This document shows positions 11,626-25,049 of a stretch of 64,000 bases of DNA, one piece after another. Source of the DNA: Adineta vaga (Eukaryota; Rotifera). The stretch is taken from NCBI GenBank assembly GCA_021613535.1, contig CP075494.1:15438001-15502000 (forward strand), written 5' to 3'. Position 1 is the first letter of the stretch. The number at the start of each line of letters is the position of its first letter. The position numbers and the translations under genes were made by a program. A model generated the notes under the pieces. It worked only from the letters and a program-made list of their open reading frames with translations. It was not told the origin of the DNA and made no database searches.

Positions 11626-13855
11626 ATGAATGGAAGATCAATTATGTTACAAATGGAAACAACGACAAATGAGAAAACTAAAGATTTGATCAATCCATTG
11701 TTAGATAATGTAGAAAGAAAAGAAACTGATATTCAATCAATGATAATTTCATATGAAAATATAAATTATACTGTTAATCAAATGAATGAAAATGAAACTT
11801 TTGTAAACTGGTCAAGATTAATATCATGTTGCAAAACAAGATTGAAAAAACAGATTTTATTTAATCTATCCGGTGTTTTTACACCGGGAATGAACGCTAT
11901 TCTAGGTAAAAGATTCTTCTTTTCAATAGAAATACATATTTGAATACTCTAAGGACCCACTGGTTGTGGTAAATCAACTCTTCTCGATATTCTTGCTGAT
12001 CGAAAAGATCCTCGTGGTTTAACAGGAAATGTTCTCGTTAATGGACGATCTCGTTCCATTAATTTTAAATACAATGTTGGTTATGTTGTACAAGAAGGTA
12101 AAGATTTAGTTCGATTTTATCTTATCAATTTGATTCTTTGAAGATATTATCAGTGGAACGTTAACTGTTCGAGAAAATCTGATGTTTTCAGCAAATGTTC
12201 GTCTTCAAAATGTTCTTTCTCGACATGAAAGAATTGATCGAGTTAAGAAAATTATTCATGAATTAGATCTTTCTTCATGTGCTGATACTTTCATTGGTAC
12301 TGATTTTGTTCGAGGAATATCTGGTGGAGAGAAAAAACGAACAAGTATTGGAATGGAATTAATACTTTTACCAAAGATTCTTTTCTTAGATGAACCAACG
12401 ACAGGTTAGTGAAATTCTTCTTCCATTCCATATGAATTAATTTTCTTTTCTAGGACTTGATGCATCAACAGCACAGAATGTTATTAATTGTTTACATAAA
12501 CTTTCACGACAAGGACGCAAGTTTTCTTCGAAGATGAGTTCATTTAACTAACAAATGAATTGTATTATTTCAGATACGATTATTTTCTCTATTCATCAAC
12601 CACGTTATTCAATATTTAAATTATTTGATAAAGTTCTTTTATTATCCAATGGTCATACAATTTATTTCGATTCACCAAAATATATTTTATCTTATTTTGC
12701 TTCTCAAAATTTTCATTGCGAAGAAAAAGAAAATCCTGCTGATTTTATTCTTGATATTCTAATCGATTCGAAAAATCATTCATCAGAAATCTTTCCAAAT
12801 GCTTATCTTCATTCTACAATGCATTCAAATACTCTTTCATCAATTCAATCTATCACAACTTCAACCAATAATCAATCTTACTTCGAACAAAATCATTCTC
12901 GATCTTCTTTTGTAGAATTTTATTATCTCTCTCAACGAACATTTCTAAATGCAATACGAAATCCATTATTAACTATTTCTCAAATTCTCATTGCACTGGC
13001 GTTAGGTTTACTTACTGGATTACTTTTTTTTAATATGAAAACAACAATCGAACCTGATGTATCCAATCGTATCGGTGCTATTTTCTTCTTTGCTACACAT
13101 CAAATTCTATGTACAACAAGTGCATTAGAACCATTGATTAAAGAACGAATTCTATTCAGTCATGTAAATATTCTTTGATGAACAATGAAAATTCAACTCA
13201 TAATTTGTCATTTAGGAAAATACCAGTGGATATTATCACGTTGGAACGTATTTTTTAGCAAAATTAGTTTGTGATCTGATTCCCATGCGTATCATACCTT
13301 CATTTGTATTTTCAATAATTGCTTATCCATTAATGGGTTTTCAACGATCATTACGTCGATTTCTAATATTTCTTATAACAATATTCGTCTCGTCAGTATT
13401 TGGTTCGGCTTTATGCTTTTTCATTGCAGCTTGTGTTCCGGTATTTGGTAAGAAGTTGTTTTTTTCTGAATGATATATATATATATTAGTGAATTTTAAT
13501 TTTAGCGGTCGCTTTAATAGTGACCATCTTCGTTTTTTCTATAATGATGGTTGTTAGTGGTTTTCTTGTGGATTTAGATAGTATATTTCCTGTTCTACGA
13601 TGGATTAAATGGATTAGTGCAATTCGTTATTCATCGAATTTATTATCGATTAATGAATTTCGTGATATAAAATTTTGTTTAAATAATCAAAGTCAAATTT
13701 GTCCATTACAAGGTGAACAAATCTTATTGAAACGTAAGATTCCATATGAAAATGATTGGGATATTTGGATAAATCTATTCGTGATTATTCTCATGGCATT
13801 TGTCTGTTTTATTATGGCTTATATTCAAATGTTACGTATAAAAAAAGTGAAATAA
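11626..13855 (+). CDS. ABCG-family half ABC transporter
   Basis: Seven exons fit in phase: 11626-11905, 11954-12097, 12144-12404, 12454-12516, 12574-13163, 13216-13447 and 13506-13855. The ATPase domain is N-terminal, the reverse order typical of ABCG/White. It has Walker A GPTGCGKST, signature ISGGEKKR, Walker B ILFLDEPTTGLD and H-loop IFSIHQP. A Ser-rich linker follows, then an ABC2-type membrane domain with about six helices (LTISQILIALALGLLTGLLFF, ...FVIILMAFVCFIMAYIQ). It should act as a dimer exporting lipids, sterols or xenobiotics; the substrate cannot be read. Intron 4 (12517-12573) uses a GC donor (GCAAGT), the only choice that keeps ...QGHTIIFSIHQP in frame. Confidence 0.93.
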
Positions 13856-13920
13856 ATAAACAATTCTGTTCTCATATTATTGATATAAAACTGAAAACGA
13901 TTATATTTAGATAATTCAAT

Positions 13921-15018
13921 CTATTTCAGACCAAGAGAAGTCGCTCCAAGCCACATTAGATGTGATGTAAATGCTATTGTTGTTCGTACAAATCCAAGAC
14001 GATAAGAACTTTGATCAGTATTGTTTTGTGCATTATGAGAAAGAATTTCATTAGCAGTTGGATCTGATTCACATAACGAAATCATTTCTCTGTTGTTATC
14101 AGTTACTGAGAAAACAACATCAATATAAAGTCCAAAATGATCACTTGGAAAAAGATAATTTCCAGTTTGAATAGCTTCATTTGCCCATAACATACACGGA
14201 GCTATGGCAAATGCAGAAAATCCTTGAGAAAAAAGTATACGATCAAGTCGCATTTGTCGACATTCACCAGGAATATAATATGGAATAAGAGTATTTTTCA
14301 AGGTATCAAATGTATATCCTTTGTCACCATCATTGAATGGAGAAAGATGAGAAAAATGTGTCTGTGCCCAAGCATCAATGAATTGATTTTCAATAACGAT
14401 TGCATCTTCAAATTGATAGTGAAGATTTAGATCACCCATAATCACGAACGGAGATCTAAATGTTTGTAAAATATCAACAATATCACGTATCTGTCGAGAT
14501 CGTAATTGTGCATTCTTTGCTGTTTGATATGCTGTTGTATGATGAGCACAAAAATATACAAATTTCTTATCTAATTGAACTTTTCCAACTACTGCTTCAC
14601 GTCTACTACCGGTTACAGAAACTGCGAATACTTCAAGCAATGGTAATTTACTTAAAAGAATACATCCATGTGGTGATAAAAGTCCATTAGTACATTTTTC
14701 ATCGAAATATTCGGTAATAAAATAATTTTCTCGAATAAATGAACATTGTTGTAATCGTTCCAATGCAGTAGGCGTTACTTCATTTAAACCAAGTATAGTT
14801 GGATTAAGATTGATAATACCTGTACATAACCATTCGAATCTTTCATTACTTCGTATAGCCATTTCAATAAACCATGGAAAACAATCGGCAAGAATATTCA
14901 ATGTCGCTATACGAATCGTTTCATTGCTTGTTATCTCGTAGTTTAGATCAGAAACTGCATTGAATGGAACCCATTGAATACCATTCCATCGAAAACTCGA
15001 TACTTGACGTGAAGTCAT
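13921..15018 (-). CDS. Endonuclease/exonuclease/phosphatase (TDP2-like) protein
   Basis: Single exon, 365 residues, ATG at 15018. The EEP motifs appear in order: TLNIL near residue 39, GLNEVT near 98, a HHTTA segment near 178, GDLNLHY near 216, RLDRILFS near 278, and SDHFG near 313. The Asn, Glu, Asp/Asn and Asp-His pair are the usual metal and catalytic residues of Mg2+-dependent phosphodiesterases. Spacing and SDHFG resemble TDP2 (5'-tyrosyl-DNA phosphodiesterase) and related 2'-phosphodiesterases. The first 35 residues and a variable tail are family-unlike. Lack of introns is unusual next to its neighbours and could reflect retroposition or transfer. Confidence 0.8.
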   Translation of the reverse strand: MTSRQVSSFRWNGIQWVPFNAVSDLNYEITSNETIRIATLNILADCFPWFIEMAIRSNERFEWLCTGIINLNPTILGLNEVTPTALERLQQCSFIRENYFITEYFDEKCTNGLLSPHGCILLSKLPLLEVFAVSVTGSRREAVVGKVQLDKKFVYFCAHHTTAYQTAKNAQLRSRQIRDIVDILQTFRSPFVIMGDLNLHYQFEDAIVIENQFIDAWAQTHFSHLSPFNDGDKGYTFDTLKNTLIPYYIPGECRQMRLDRILFSQGFSAFAIAPCMLWANEAIQTGNYLFPSDHFGLYIDVVFSVTDNNREMISLCESDPTANEILSHNAQNNTDQSSYRLGFVRTTIAFTSHLMWLGATSLGLK

Positions 15019-15500
15019 TAAAAGAAATTTTATGTGTACAATCTTTTTTTTGATTCATCGACTTATAACAAAATACGTCATTCTCTCGATGTTTGTGCAA
15101 TAACTACATACGCGGACATAAGGTGTTGTTTTCTTTCTTTGACAGAAAACGACTTGAATATGACTCATCGCATATGTCGATAGAACGATGTTGTATGAAA
15201 CGTCTATTAGCTATGCAGGTTATTTGATAATTATGATAGAATCACATAAATACCAAGAAATTTCTATGCTAAACTATATTCCACTGATGAGGAGAATTTA
15301 TGACATTGGGAAGAAGCGTTTTTTAATAAACTGTTCGCAATATTTTATCATCTTCATCGTTTTATAGAGAAGAAAATTGAAGAATTTTATTTAATAAATA
15401 AAGATAATGTATGTGTAATGTCTTTCGAATAGTAAGAAACAAAACCTTTCTATTCGAAGAGTATTGATATAGACATGATACATTTTTGGAAGAAGTTAAA
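15019..15500. other. Intergenic, promoter of the EEP gene and 3' flank of the ferlin
   Basis: No coding frame or repeat was recognised. Both flanking genes are on the minus strand, so the EEP promoter is expected just above 15018 and the ferlin 3' end just below 15501. Confidence 0.35.
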
Positions 15501-18500
15501 TTAATTTCCAAAAATCTTCGTTGCAACTTGTTTGACAATTTCACCGGGTAATGACCAAATCGCAAGTAAAAGGAAGATAACAACGATGACAATAATAAGT
15601 CCAATAATAATTGGCCATTTAAAATTACGCCATATAACAAAACGTAATGTTTTCCATGGTGATGTAAACCAAAGAAAAGATGTTTTCGGTCGACTAAAAG
15701 AAACATCAGAAAAATTTTCGAAAACAAAAGAAGATTTTTGTTTTCAACGAACTTTGGTTCATCGAGTGGTTGTGGCGCTTCACGTGCTTTTCCAACAGGA
15801 TTCTTCTGTGCTTCTTCAAATGTAAGCAATGATATTTCAGCTTCGATTTTACCCTATTCAAGCCAAAAATTTTCAATTTTAAATCTTCATTTCACTGATC
15901 ATTTACTTACACCTAACAGATCTTTATCACGAATAACACCTTCAGCTGCAGGCGCAATCATTGGCCAATGACCTAGCAACATTTTTTATCAAAGAATTTC
16001 TCATTCCCAATAACAAATCTTCTTACCAGCTAGACGTTTATTCACAAAGAGATTTACTGATGGATGTTTAGAATTCAAAACAATATTTGCTTTACATTTC
16101 TTCGATGATTTGGCACCCAGTGGAAAATGTGTTAAATTAAGAATACATTCACCTAAATAAAACTGATTTATTTCATTAAACAAATCAAATCATTGAACTA
16201 ACCAAGAAAATCATCAGCAGATAAAAGATCGGCATCATAAACTCGAATAACAATTCGTGGTGGAATCTTCTTTGTGGTATTTCCCACTTGAAAAACTGAA
16301 TCTTTTGCTTCATAAACAATTTTTTCTTCTATTTCCAAATAATTAAAATCAAATACAAATCGCCAATTGAAATTTCCTTCACCTGTCAACGATCTATTAT
16401 TGAAATAAAGAAAAATTTCAATTAATCATCCGATTTAGAAAACTCAACTTACCGATAATGAATATCTGTTTCTTGTGAATCAACATTTTCTCCTATAATC
16501 CATGCTTTTACATAAATATCCGAAGTTTTTTCTCCTGTAACAAAATTTTCATCATTCAATTCGACATCATGTGTATTCCAAATAGTTAAACGTAATTGAT
16601 ATGGAACTGGCTTCAATGGTGAAATATCAATCGGAGAACTTGACGGTGGACGTGACATGGGAAAAAAATCTAACCACATTTCTAATCTGCCTTGTTCAGT
16701 ATCAGGAAATTCATCGTTAAATAATGGTCGAGATTCAATATGTTCAGCTACTAAAGCACATTTCTAAATTGAAAAATCATGATAGAAAAGATCGTTGGTT
16801 ATTTTTTTTCTCTTACAGGATTGATTTTTCTTCCCCAGGCACGAAGAGCAGCTAAGGCTGTATTTTGTTGAATATATTCATCAGGTGATTCATGATGAAC
16901 TTTCCTATGTAATGTTGTTGTAGCAGATTTTGCATTCAAAATGAATTCTACACATGAAGGATCGCATTGAAAACGATTATCACCGATTTGAACAGATTGA
17001 AGATTTTCCGAGTATTTTGGTACGAACGATGTTGTTGTTCCACACAATTCAGAGAGAATAATAGTTGGTTTTTTCGTATCACGCCAAGCGTTGTAACCCG
17101 CACTAAAAGAAATGAGATTCAATTGAATATTTTATACAAAATAAAATGTTTTATTGACCTATCATAACGATTGGGTAGACCACATGTTGCTCTATGACAT
17201 GAAAAAAATCGATTTTCAATATCAATTTTCGTTTCAGCGATAATATCATTTGAACTTGTCATATCCCAATCCCAGATTTGAACACGTATTAAATTTTGCG
17301 TTGGAATCGTTACATCAAATTCATAGGATCTATTTATCGAATCAAACTATTCATCATTTGTTTTCGAAATAAATTTGACTCACTTTCCAAAAACAGGTTC
17401 TAATGTATTATGAAGTTTGCCTTTTGTATCATCAATAATCGTTGTATCATTTAGAGCGATTTTAATGAATGGATCAGCTTTACCGGATGCATCCCAACCA
17501 CGATATAAGGTAGCTTTGATCACATATAATCGACATTTAAGTGTAATACGATGTTCATTTAAATTAAATTGTGACATTTGTTGATTGGTTTGTGTAAATA
17601 CTACTTCCTTTGATGCTAGAAGATTATTGAGATCAGGACGGAATGCACTTGGATGAAAAGATAAGCGAGGATTATGATCAGTACTTAATGAACCTGAACT
17701 GCGTAGATCGAATTCATTGAATCCCAATTCACGAATACGAAGTTTACCCTAAAGATAAATGATCAATTCTATTTTCAAGAATAAAACTGAGTTTCTACCT
17801 TAAATTTCGCATAAATTCGTTTATCATCTCCCGTTTCATCGGATCGATTTGAACCTTTTCCTTTATATCTAAATGTAACAAAGAAATTAAACGTTTGTCA
17901 TACTTTTTTTTTGTTAAAATCTTACAAAGCGAATGTTTCTAAACAATCATTAAATCCTTCGTAATCATAAACATTTTCTAAGTCTGTTTCAACAATCTAA
18001 ATTGAAACGATAGTTAATGATTTATCAAAGAAAATGATCGTAATTTACATCAAATGTTTGTAATAATGTTAATTCTTTCAATCGATCAATTTCAATATTA
18101 TCCAAACTTTCATCGAATGCCGATTTTTTCTAAACAAGAATGAACAGAATTTTTGGAGAAAAAAACCGAAGAGAAATATTCGACTTTTACTTTATCTTCT
18201 TCAGAGTGATCGTGTTGGGAATTTTTGAGACGTTGAAATGTTTTTTGAGCTTTTCCCGCTTGTGAAAATACTTTCTTAATTGTATTCCATAAATCTACCG
18301 TTCGTTTATTTGAACGTTCTATTTAAAGAAAATGTTTTCTTTCCTATCAAATAAAATTTCTTCGAAACAAACTTTTTCGTCCATCATAAAAATCTGCATA
18401 AGCAATAGCAGTATTCGCTGGTTCTTCGTAAAGATTTGCATTGGCTCGTTGTTGTAAACGCTAAAAGGAAACAATTTCTAGAGAAGATGAAATGAGAAAT

Positions 18501-21500
18501 ATCATACAAGTTTTGCTTTTGATGCATAATACTTGTTCCACCATCCAGCTGATTTTTCCATTTCATCTCTTTTAACTTTTTCTACTGTTTTCAAAGGACG
18601 ATCTTCTGTATTATCAGCTGTCGTTACTAATTCATCAGTTGTAGATATATTTTTAAGTTCAGTATCACCTTTATCTGTAGCCTTGTCATCATCATCGTCG
18701 TCTTCCTAATTTAAAGAAAAAAATTCTATTCGTAGTCAAAAAGAAACCTAGCAATTCATACTTTAGTTTCAGATAAGGCATCAGCATTGATAATAGCTCG
18801 TTGACTATCTCGCTCATCTTTATCCTTTCCTGCTTCCTTTTCAAATTTACTTAATTTTTCCTTTCCAATATCTTTATTTTTCGATGCCAATGCAGCTAAA
18901 CATATCGAAAAGATTAGAAATAATCTCCAGTTAAATATATAATCAAACCTTCATATGCATCAACAATAGATTTTCGAACACGATTGAAATCATACGGCAT
19001 TGCTTTTGACATTTCATTAATTGCATTGGCTAACGCTTCTTCCGTTGGCGAAAGTTTTTGAAATGGTCGATGAAGAAATTTTTGTAAATCAGTTACAACT
19101 AAATTTCCAACGACTTCTTTCATTCCAAAAAGTCGATTTTGTACACAAAGAATGCTTAAATGTGGCCAAAATTTATTATCATCCGGTAGATTCTAGACGA
19201 AAAACGAAGTAAACTAACAAAAGAAGTTTGCTTGTCATACCACATGTAGAATATACATATCCGGTTGACCAGTTGAAACGGAAAAATTCGGATATTTTTG
19301 AACATCTTTTATTGTTCTTGTTGTTCGTTCACCAGCACATTCGATGGTAACTTCGGCTTCTTGAATGGATTGTAAGCCAATTGGACGACATTCACGTAAA
19401 CCCCAAAACATAATCTGAAATTGAAAATGATACGTTGTTTTTTTACATCGTAAGAAAGTTTTCTTACTTCAATTTCATAAGATTTCATTGGTGGCATAAG
19501 TGCATAAGGAATCTGATAGAGTAAATGTTTCTTAATTGTTTTCGTAACGAAATTTTCCGGAGGAAAATTCTCTTTTGTTATAGGAAGTTCTTCAAGTTGA
19601 TATACTGAATCAACTTCTTGAGTTTCCTATGAAGAAAAGAATGTTCTATTGATGATAGATGAGATGTTTCGTTTTAATGAAATTACTGGATTGATTTCAA
19701 TAAGTTCAAATGCTGCTAAAAGTTCTCCAGCTCGTTTATCACCAATCTTAAATTCAAACCATTCAAATGGATATTCACGATTTGGATCGTCTTTTTTACA
19801 TATATTAAGTTTCGCTGTTGTTGAAAATCGACCAATCAAATCTGGTCCATCATTATCCTAAATATACACATAGCTGTAAACGATAAAATCTTCAAAAAGT
19901 TATTCAATATGCTGATTAGACTGTAGAAAAGAATTAAAGCATTGTTTAGCAACAAGAATAAAGCTTATTTAACGTACCCGGACGCTTTTCTTAAAAAAAA
20001 ATATATGAACATTCAATGTTAAATACGAAAAACAAACATTCAGGTTTTAGATAGATGCAAATGACATGCTTTTTTGGATTTAAAAGAAACGAGATAAGGT
20101 CAATTTTTTTACTTCATCATAATCATAACATTCAACAACAACATTGCCAATGATTTGTTCAGCTGATTCTCGATCGCCAACATGCATTAAATTTGAGAAA
20201 GCTAATGTTACATTCCATTGTGGACATAAAGATTGTAGAAGAATCTATATGAAGTAAAGGAAACATACGATAAGTTTGCGAGTAGAAATGAAAATTTATA
20301 CCGGTGTTGTTTGTGTTACAGTTCCAACAGTTATACTTAGAAAAGGATCAGATAGACCTGTATCATCTGAAGCAAGTAAAGCTCTTGCTTTCAAACAATG
20401 ACATCGTACTTCATAGAAATGTCGTTCTAGAAACGAGATTTAATTTCAATAATTCATAAACTTATATCTCACCATTATATCGAATAGATTTTGTTGATGC
20501 TTGTAATGGTAATATTGGCATATCGAATCCAGCAGGTAATTGTCTGTATATATACGGTTCATATTCTTCAATGCCAAGCCAAAGAAACATTTGAACTTTA
20601 GCATTCGTCGAAGGATTCAATGGTTTATCTGTTGAACGTGGTGTCTAAAACAAGTTGATTTCATATTTCGTTTTTTTTCGATAAAATCTAATTTTATACT
20701 TTGAGAAAGAATGTTTGAACACGACCATTGTATAAACCTTTATCACCTTCGCATAAATTAAATAGAAGATCTTCGGCTGAAATACGTGTATAAGCCACTC
20801 GTTTGGAATCACTTATCATCCATAGAAATATATCAGGTAATGCTGGTTGAGCCTTTAAATAGAAAAAAAGTCAAATTTTTTCGAATGAATTTTGCTTTTG
20901 TCATTTACATCAATAGCCATTTGTCGAAAGGCTCGTGCAATTTGATTTAAATCTTTGACAATATCATATCGTTTTGATTCATCATAATCTTGTTTCTTTG
21001 AAATCCATGCTTTAACAGATTCAAGATTAAACATTAGTTTTTTTCGTCTTTTTTCATCTAAAGAATTTGTTTTTGATGTTGGCGTCGAATTTAAAACTTC
21101 ACTTAAACTTGGATGAATAAGCGGTGCAATACCATAGGAATCATCATTCGTTATTCGATCACCACATCCACACGGTAATGTATGAACATAATCATGAATT
21201 TTTTTATATTGATCCATGAGAACATCGGTCGAAGCTTGAGAATCGATCTTTGATTCAAATTCACGTATGTATTTTTGCTAAAAGAGAAGAAAATCTGTAT
21301 GAAAATCAACGAATACAATGGAATTACCATATGTTCCGCTACATTTTTAAAACGATTGGATAATGTCATTCGATAGACATAATCATGAAATGTATATTTC
21401 GTAAATAAAATTGGTTTTTGTAAATCAATTGGTAAACGAAAATGTTGTTTATTATTATCAACAGGTACGGATGGATATGATCGTGTTAATGATGTAACTG

Positions 21501-24163
21501 GTATACGTGTTGCTTCAAGAAATTTTTGAGGATTTAAATAACCACTTGAACCAATACTTAATTCAAAACAAATTGAAGTATTTCCATATGCTTTATCAAT
21601 CATTGTTACATCATAAAGACAACCAAATAAAAGAAATGTTCGTTTCATTGGAAATAAATGCTAAAACAAAAGATCAATACATCCTATTAAAGAAAAGCCA
21701 CAATTTCAATCGATTTACTGCTTCAGGTAAATGAATTCCTGTTTCTTTTTGTATATTCATATTTGATGTATTTTCTCCACTAACTGGATGACATTCAATT
21801 TCCATTAATAAACGTCCTTTATAACAAACTGCTTCACCCATTCCTTCACTAAGACCATCTTGATCTTTATTCATGGAATATTCTCGAGGACTTCCGTACA
21901 AAAACATCCATGTTGGACCAAATGTCGGTAAAAATCCTGCTGTTGAACTTGTTTCACTTATAGAAAATAGATCGATAAAAGTCGAAGAGATAATTCGATC
22001 ACGTTGAACAGCTGCATGATCTTTTAGTGATAATTTTATCGTTCGAATCAATGGAGGAAAACGTCCAACTAAATAAAATGCTTCTCCCCAGACAGGAGTT
22101 GCACCATTGATATGACTTGTGACTGCTCGCATTGTATTATACGTTATTTCAACGTAGGGATCAACCGCTTCCCAACCATCTGGTTGAAGAAGTTTTTTAG
22201 AAACAGATGATAAAAATTCCGTCATCATTTCAGGTAATTCGGATGCGGTATAAAGTGTAATTTTCATTTGAACTGGAAAGAGTGGATGAGGCATAGCGGC
22301 AGGAACCAAAGCTTTCCTAATGAAAAAACAAATCTTTATAGAAAAATAGAAAATAATTTAAATTACGATGGTTTATATTCATCATCATCATCGCCTAATT
22401 CATTGAGTAAATTCTTAAAGATAAAAAGACGTTTTTCATTAGAAATAAATAAATAAAGAGAAAGAGAGAGAGGATTTTACTCGTGATGGCGCGCCCCGTT
22501 CGGTAACAGTTATTGAAAGAAGTAAATGACCACAATAAGCTTCGATATTTTCCGGATTGATTAATTGTGCCCATTTTCGTTCGAATGAATGTTCTTTTTC
22601 ATTATAAACTGTTGAGATATCCAATCGAAATACTGCAACAGGTTTTGTATCTGTAAATGTACTGATGATTTTTTGCGAATGATGAACCTAAAATTGAACT
22701 CATACGAAAGAAATTCTTATGGAAAGTTCAAATTTACTTTGAAGAAGATGACTTTTTGCATCATTTGAGTAGCCGGTAGAGCGAAATCAAAGGTGAAAAA
22801 CTAAATAAAAGATGAAAATAGATGAATAAATCTTCTGTTTATTATATTTTACTTCTCCGAAATATGGAGAATTGGCAGATCGATGAATATTTGTATACCG
22901 TTTTTGATCATCAATTTGAATACAAACATAAGGATTCAATTCTGCTCCAGGAAATTCTCGTCCTTGAATAATATGAACCATAATTTGCCATTCGTTGATT
23001 TCATACGGATCTCCCTCATATCGACCCAAACTGAATACAGAGTTGTTAAAAAATTCCGATGAAAAAAATTTTCATACCTTTTTTGTAATAATTCAATATT
23101 TCCACGTTCGATTTTCTGTTTTTTTTCTTCGTCAACCGGATCCGAACTTTTCAATTCACCATCTGCATTAAAATCTGAATCACTATACGAATCAGTATCA
23201 GCATCATCCGCACGACCGACGAATTTTGTACGAAGTTTTCGTCTAAAAAAAACTCGAAAGTTTTCATTTCTTAACTATTTTCTATAGAAACTACAAACAA
23301 TTTTGTATCTTTTTTCGAATGAACATGTCGATATCGATGTCCACCATGTCTTCCTTCTTCATCAAAGACATTTCTCCAATCGGTTAATGGATTTTCAGCA
23401 GCAATACCTAGCGTTGCATTACGTTGTTCAATATCCGGTGGTGTATAATACAATTTCAATTCGACAGTAGTTGTCATTAGATAATTATTCGGATCAGATA
23501 TATTTTCATCGACAAGATGAATAAAATGCGATTCCATCAATGATTCTACCATCATTTCAAATATTCCAATTAATTTCTTTCGTTTTTTTCTATTCGTATG
23601 CGTATAAAATTCCATACGAACTTTATCGGCTGATGTTAATTCTCCTGCTAAATTAAAATTGAACTTTTTCGGTTGTTGACCACGTGCCAAAAAACTTGCT
23701 TCATCTTTGAATACAGGTACATTATTCGACCAAAGACTTATACCTAAATAACGATTTGAAATGAATATTTGAGAAACTTGAACATTATAATCGACTCGTT
23801 TGACCTAGGTCATACTGATTGAAAGAAAACTTCATTGACAAAAACATGTCTGAATCAGACATGTAGAGTCACATGGTAAATTTTCAATTTTCACTCGATA
23901 TTGATCGACTATCGCCATACGAGAAAACTCAAGGACGTTATTTATGTAGAAAACATTGGGAGAAAAGTGAATTTTCGCATGCGAAATAAATCTATACCTC
24001 GAAAGTGCGTCTTAGCACTGAGTAATGTTGTATTTTCATCGACAATTAATCGTACTGTTGGCTCATCTATTGTGGAATTATTATCTTGATCTACATTTGT
24101 TTGTGATAATGTTTTTGATAGATTAAGATGCGAAACTTTAAATAAAAATACAGTTAAGGCCAT
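15501..24163 (-). CDS. OTOF-like: Otoferlin-type ferlin (multi-C2, tail-anchored)
   Basis: Many small exons, roughly 1,900 residues. It starts [16 protein letters not shown] (C2A, 24163-23998) and joins in phase to 23743-23299, then 23242-23078 and 23030-22853. C2 units follow in the otoferlin order: C2B ([21 protein letters not shown]), C2C (exon 22316-21719, with [18 protein letters not shown]), a FerA-like helical region, C2D (GLSDPFLSI), an acidic/basic linker with a WWNKYYAS motif, C2E ([11 protein letters not shown]) and C2F ([21 protein letters not shown]). The end is [11 protein letters not shown], a transmembrane helix ([20 protein letters not shown]) and a short lumenal tail (last exon 15693-15501). 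No DysF domain was seen, as in type II ferlins. Expected role: Ca2+-dependent synaptic vesicle fusion. The intron at 23744-23997 is about 254 nt, long for this gene. Confidence 0.93.
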
Positions 24164-25049
24164 ATCGTAGATGATTCACAAATCTAAATTAAACTAATAA
24201 CTTGAAAACGAATATAAAGAAAGAAAAGGTATGTATAATATTTATCTAAAACAGAATGTATGAAGAATGTCTTATCGAACACAGGTAATAAGACGAATAT
24301 GAAAACGTTTTTTTTCTCGTTCTCTATACTTCAATGATTTTTCGATTTGTCTTGTTAACTTGTCACATCAACATATTTAGTTTTTCCAAATGATAAAATC
24401 GAATTGAGAATATCAATAAAAATATTCTTTTATTCCTCGAAATATCAACAAAATTTCAATTGTTTTAATCAAATATCAAAAATTTTCAAAAAATAGTTTT
24501 TCTCTTTTCTTTTTTGTTACAATCATTGATTCAATGACTCAATGTTCGTTATCGCTTTGCTTGAATGATTTTGTTATACTTGTTTACGAAAAGGAAAATA
24601 TATTTAAACTAAAGAATTTTTATCCTTGATGAAAAATGTCACTTATGTGAATAACCCGATGAAAATTTCAATAGCGTAACAATATGAATGTTAATCGTTG
24701 CAATTTTATTCGAAAATTTGCTCGAATTTTGTTTATTGTTTTATCGAAATGATTGATTTTTAAACGATAGGTCATCCATAATGCTCTATGAACAATGCTC
24801 GATTTTCTCCAATTTGATTCGTTAGATCAATATCGTTATTATCTGCAACAACACGACTATATCTTTTCTGCATTGTTTATATGTATACATATATATATAT
24901 AGCTGATTCTCTTTGTTTCACCTCTACGTATGAGAAGAGGATGTTGCTGTCTATTCTTTCTTCTGTTTGTTTTATCCTTATCGGGGCATATCTTTCGATT
25001 ATAACAACAACGCAGTTCATATACTGAATCATTTATTTCGAACGTAATA
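24164..25049. promoter_or_regulatory. Divergent intergenic region between the ferlin and YihY genes
   Basis: About 890 bp between two start codons on opposite strands, so both promoters should lie here. There is a TATA-like AT run at about 24886-24901, roughly 150 bp before the YihY ATG. No other element was recognised. Confidence 0.4.

Noticed and set aside
23744-23815. Open frame [14 protein letters not shown] just upstream of ferlin exon 2
   Set aside because: Using it breaks the phase with exon 1; the acceptor at 23744 restores [10 protein letters not shown], which fits the C2A domain.
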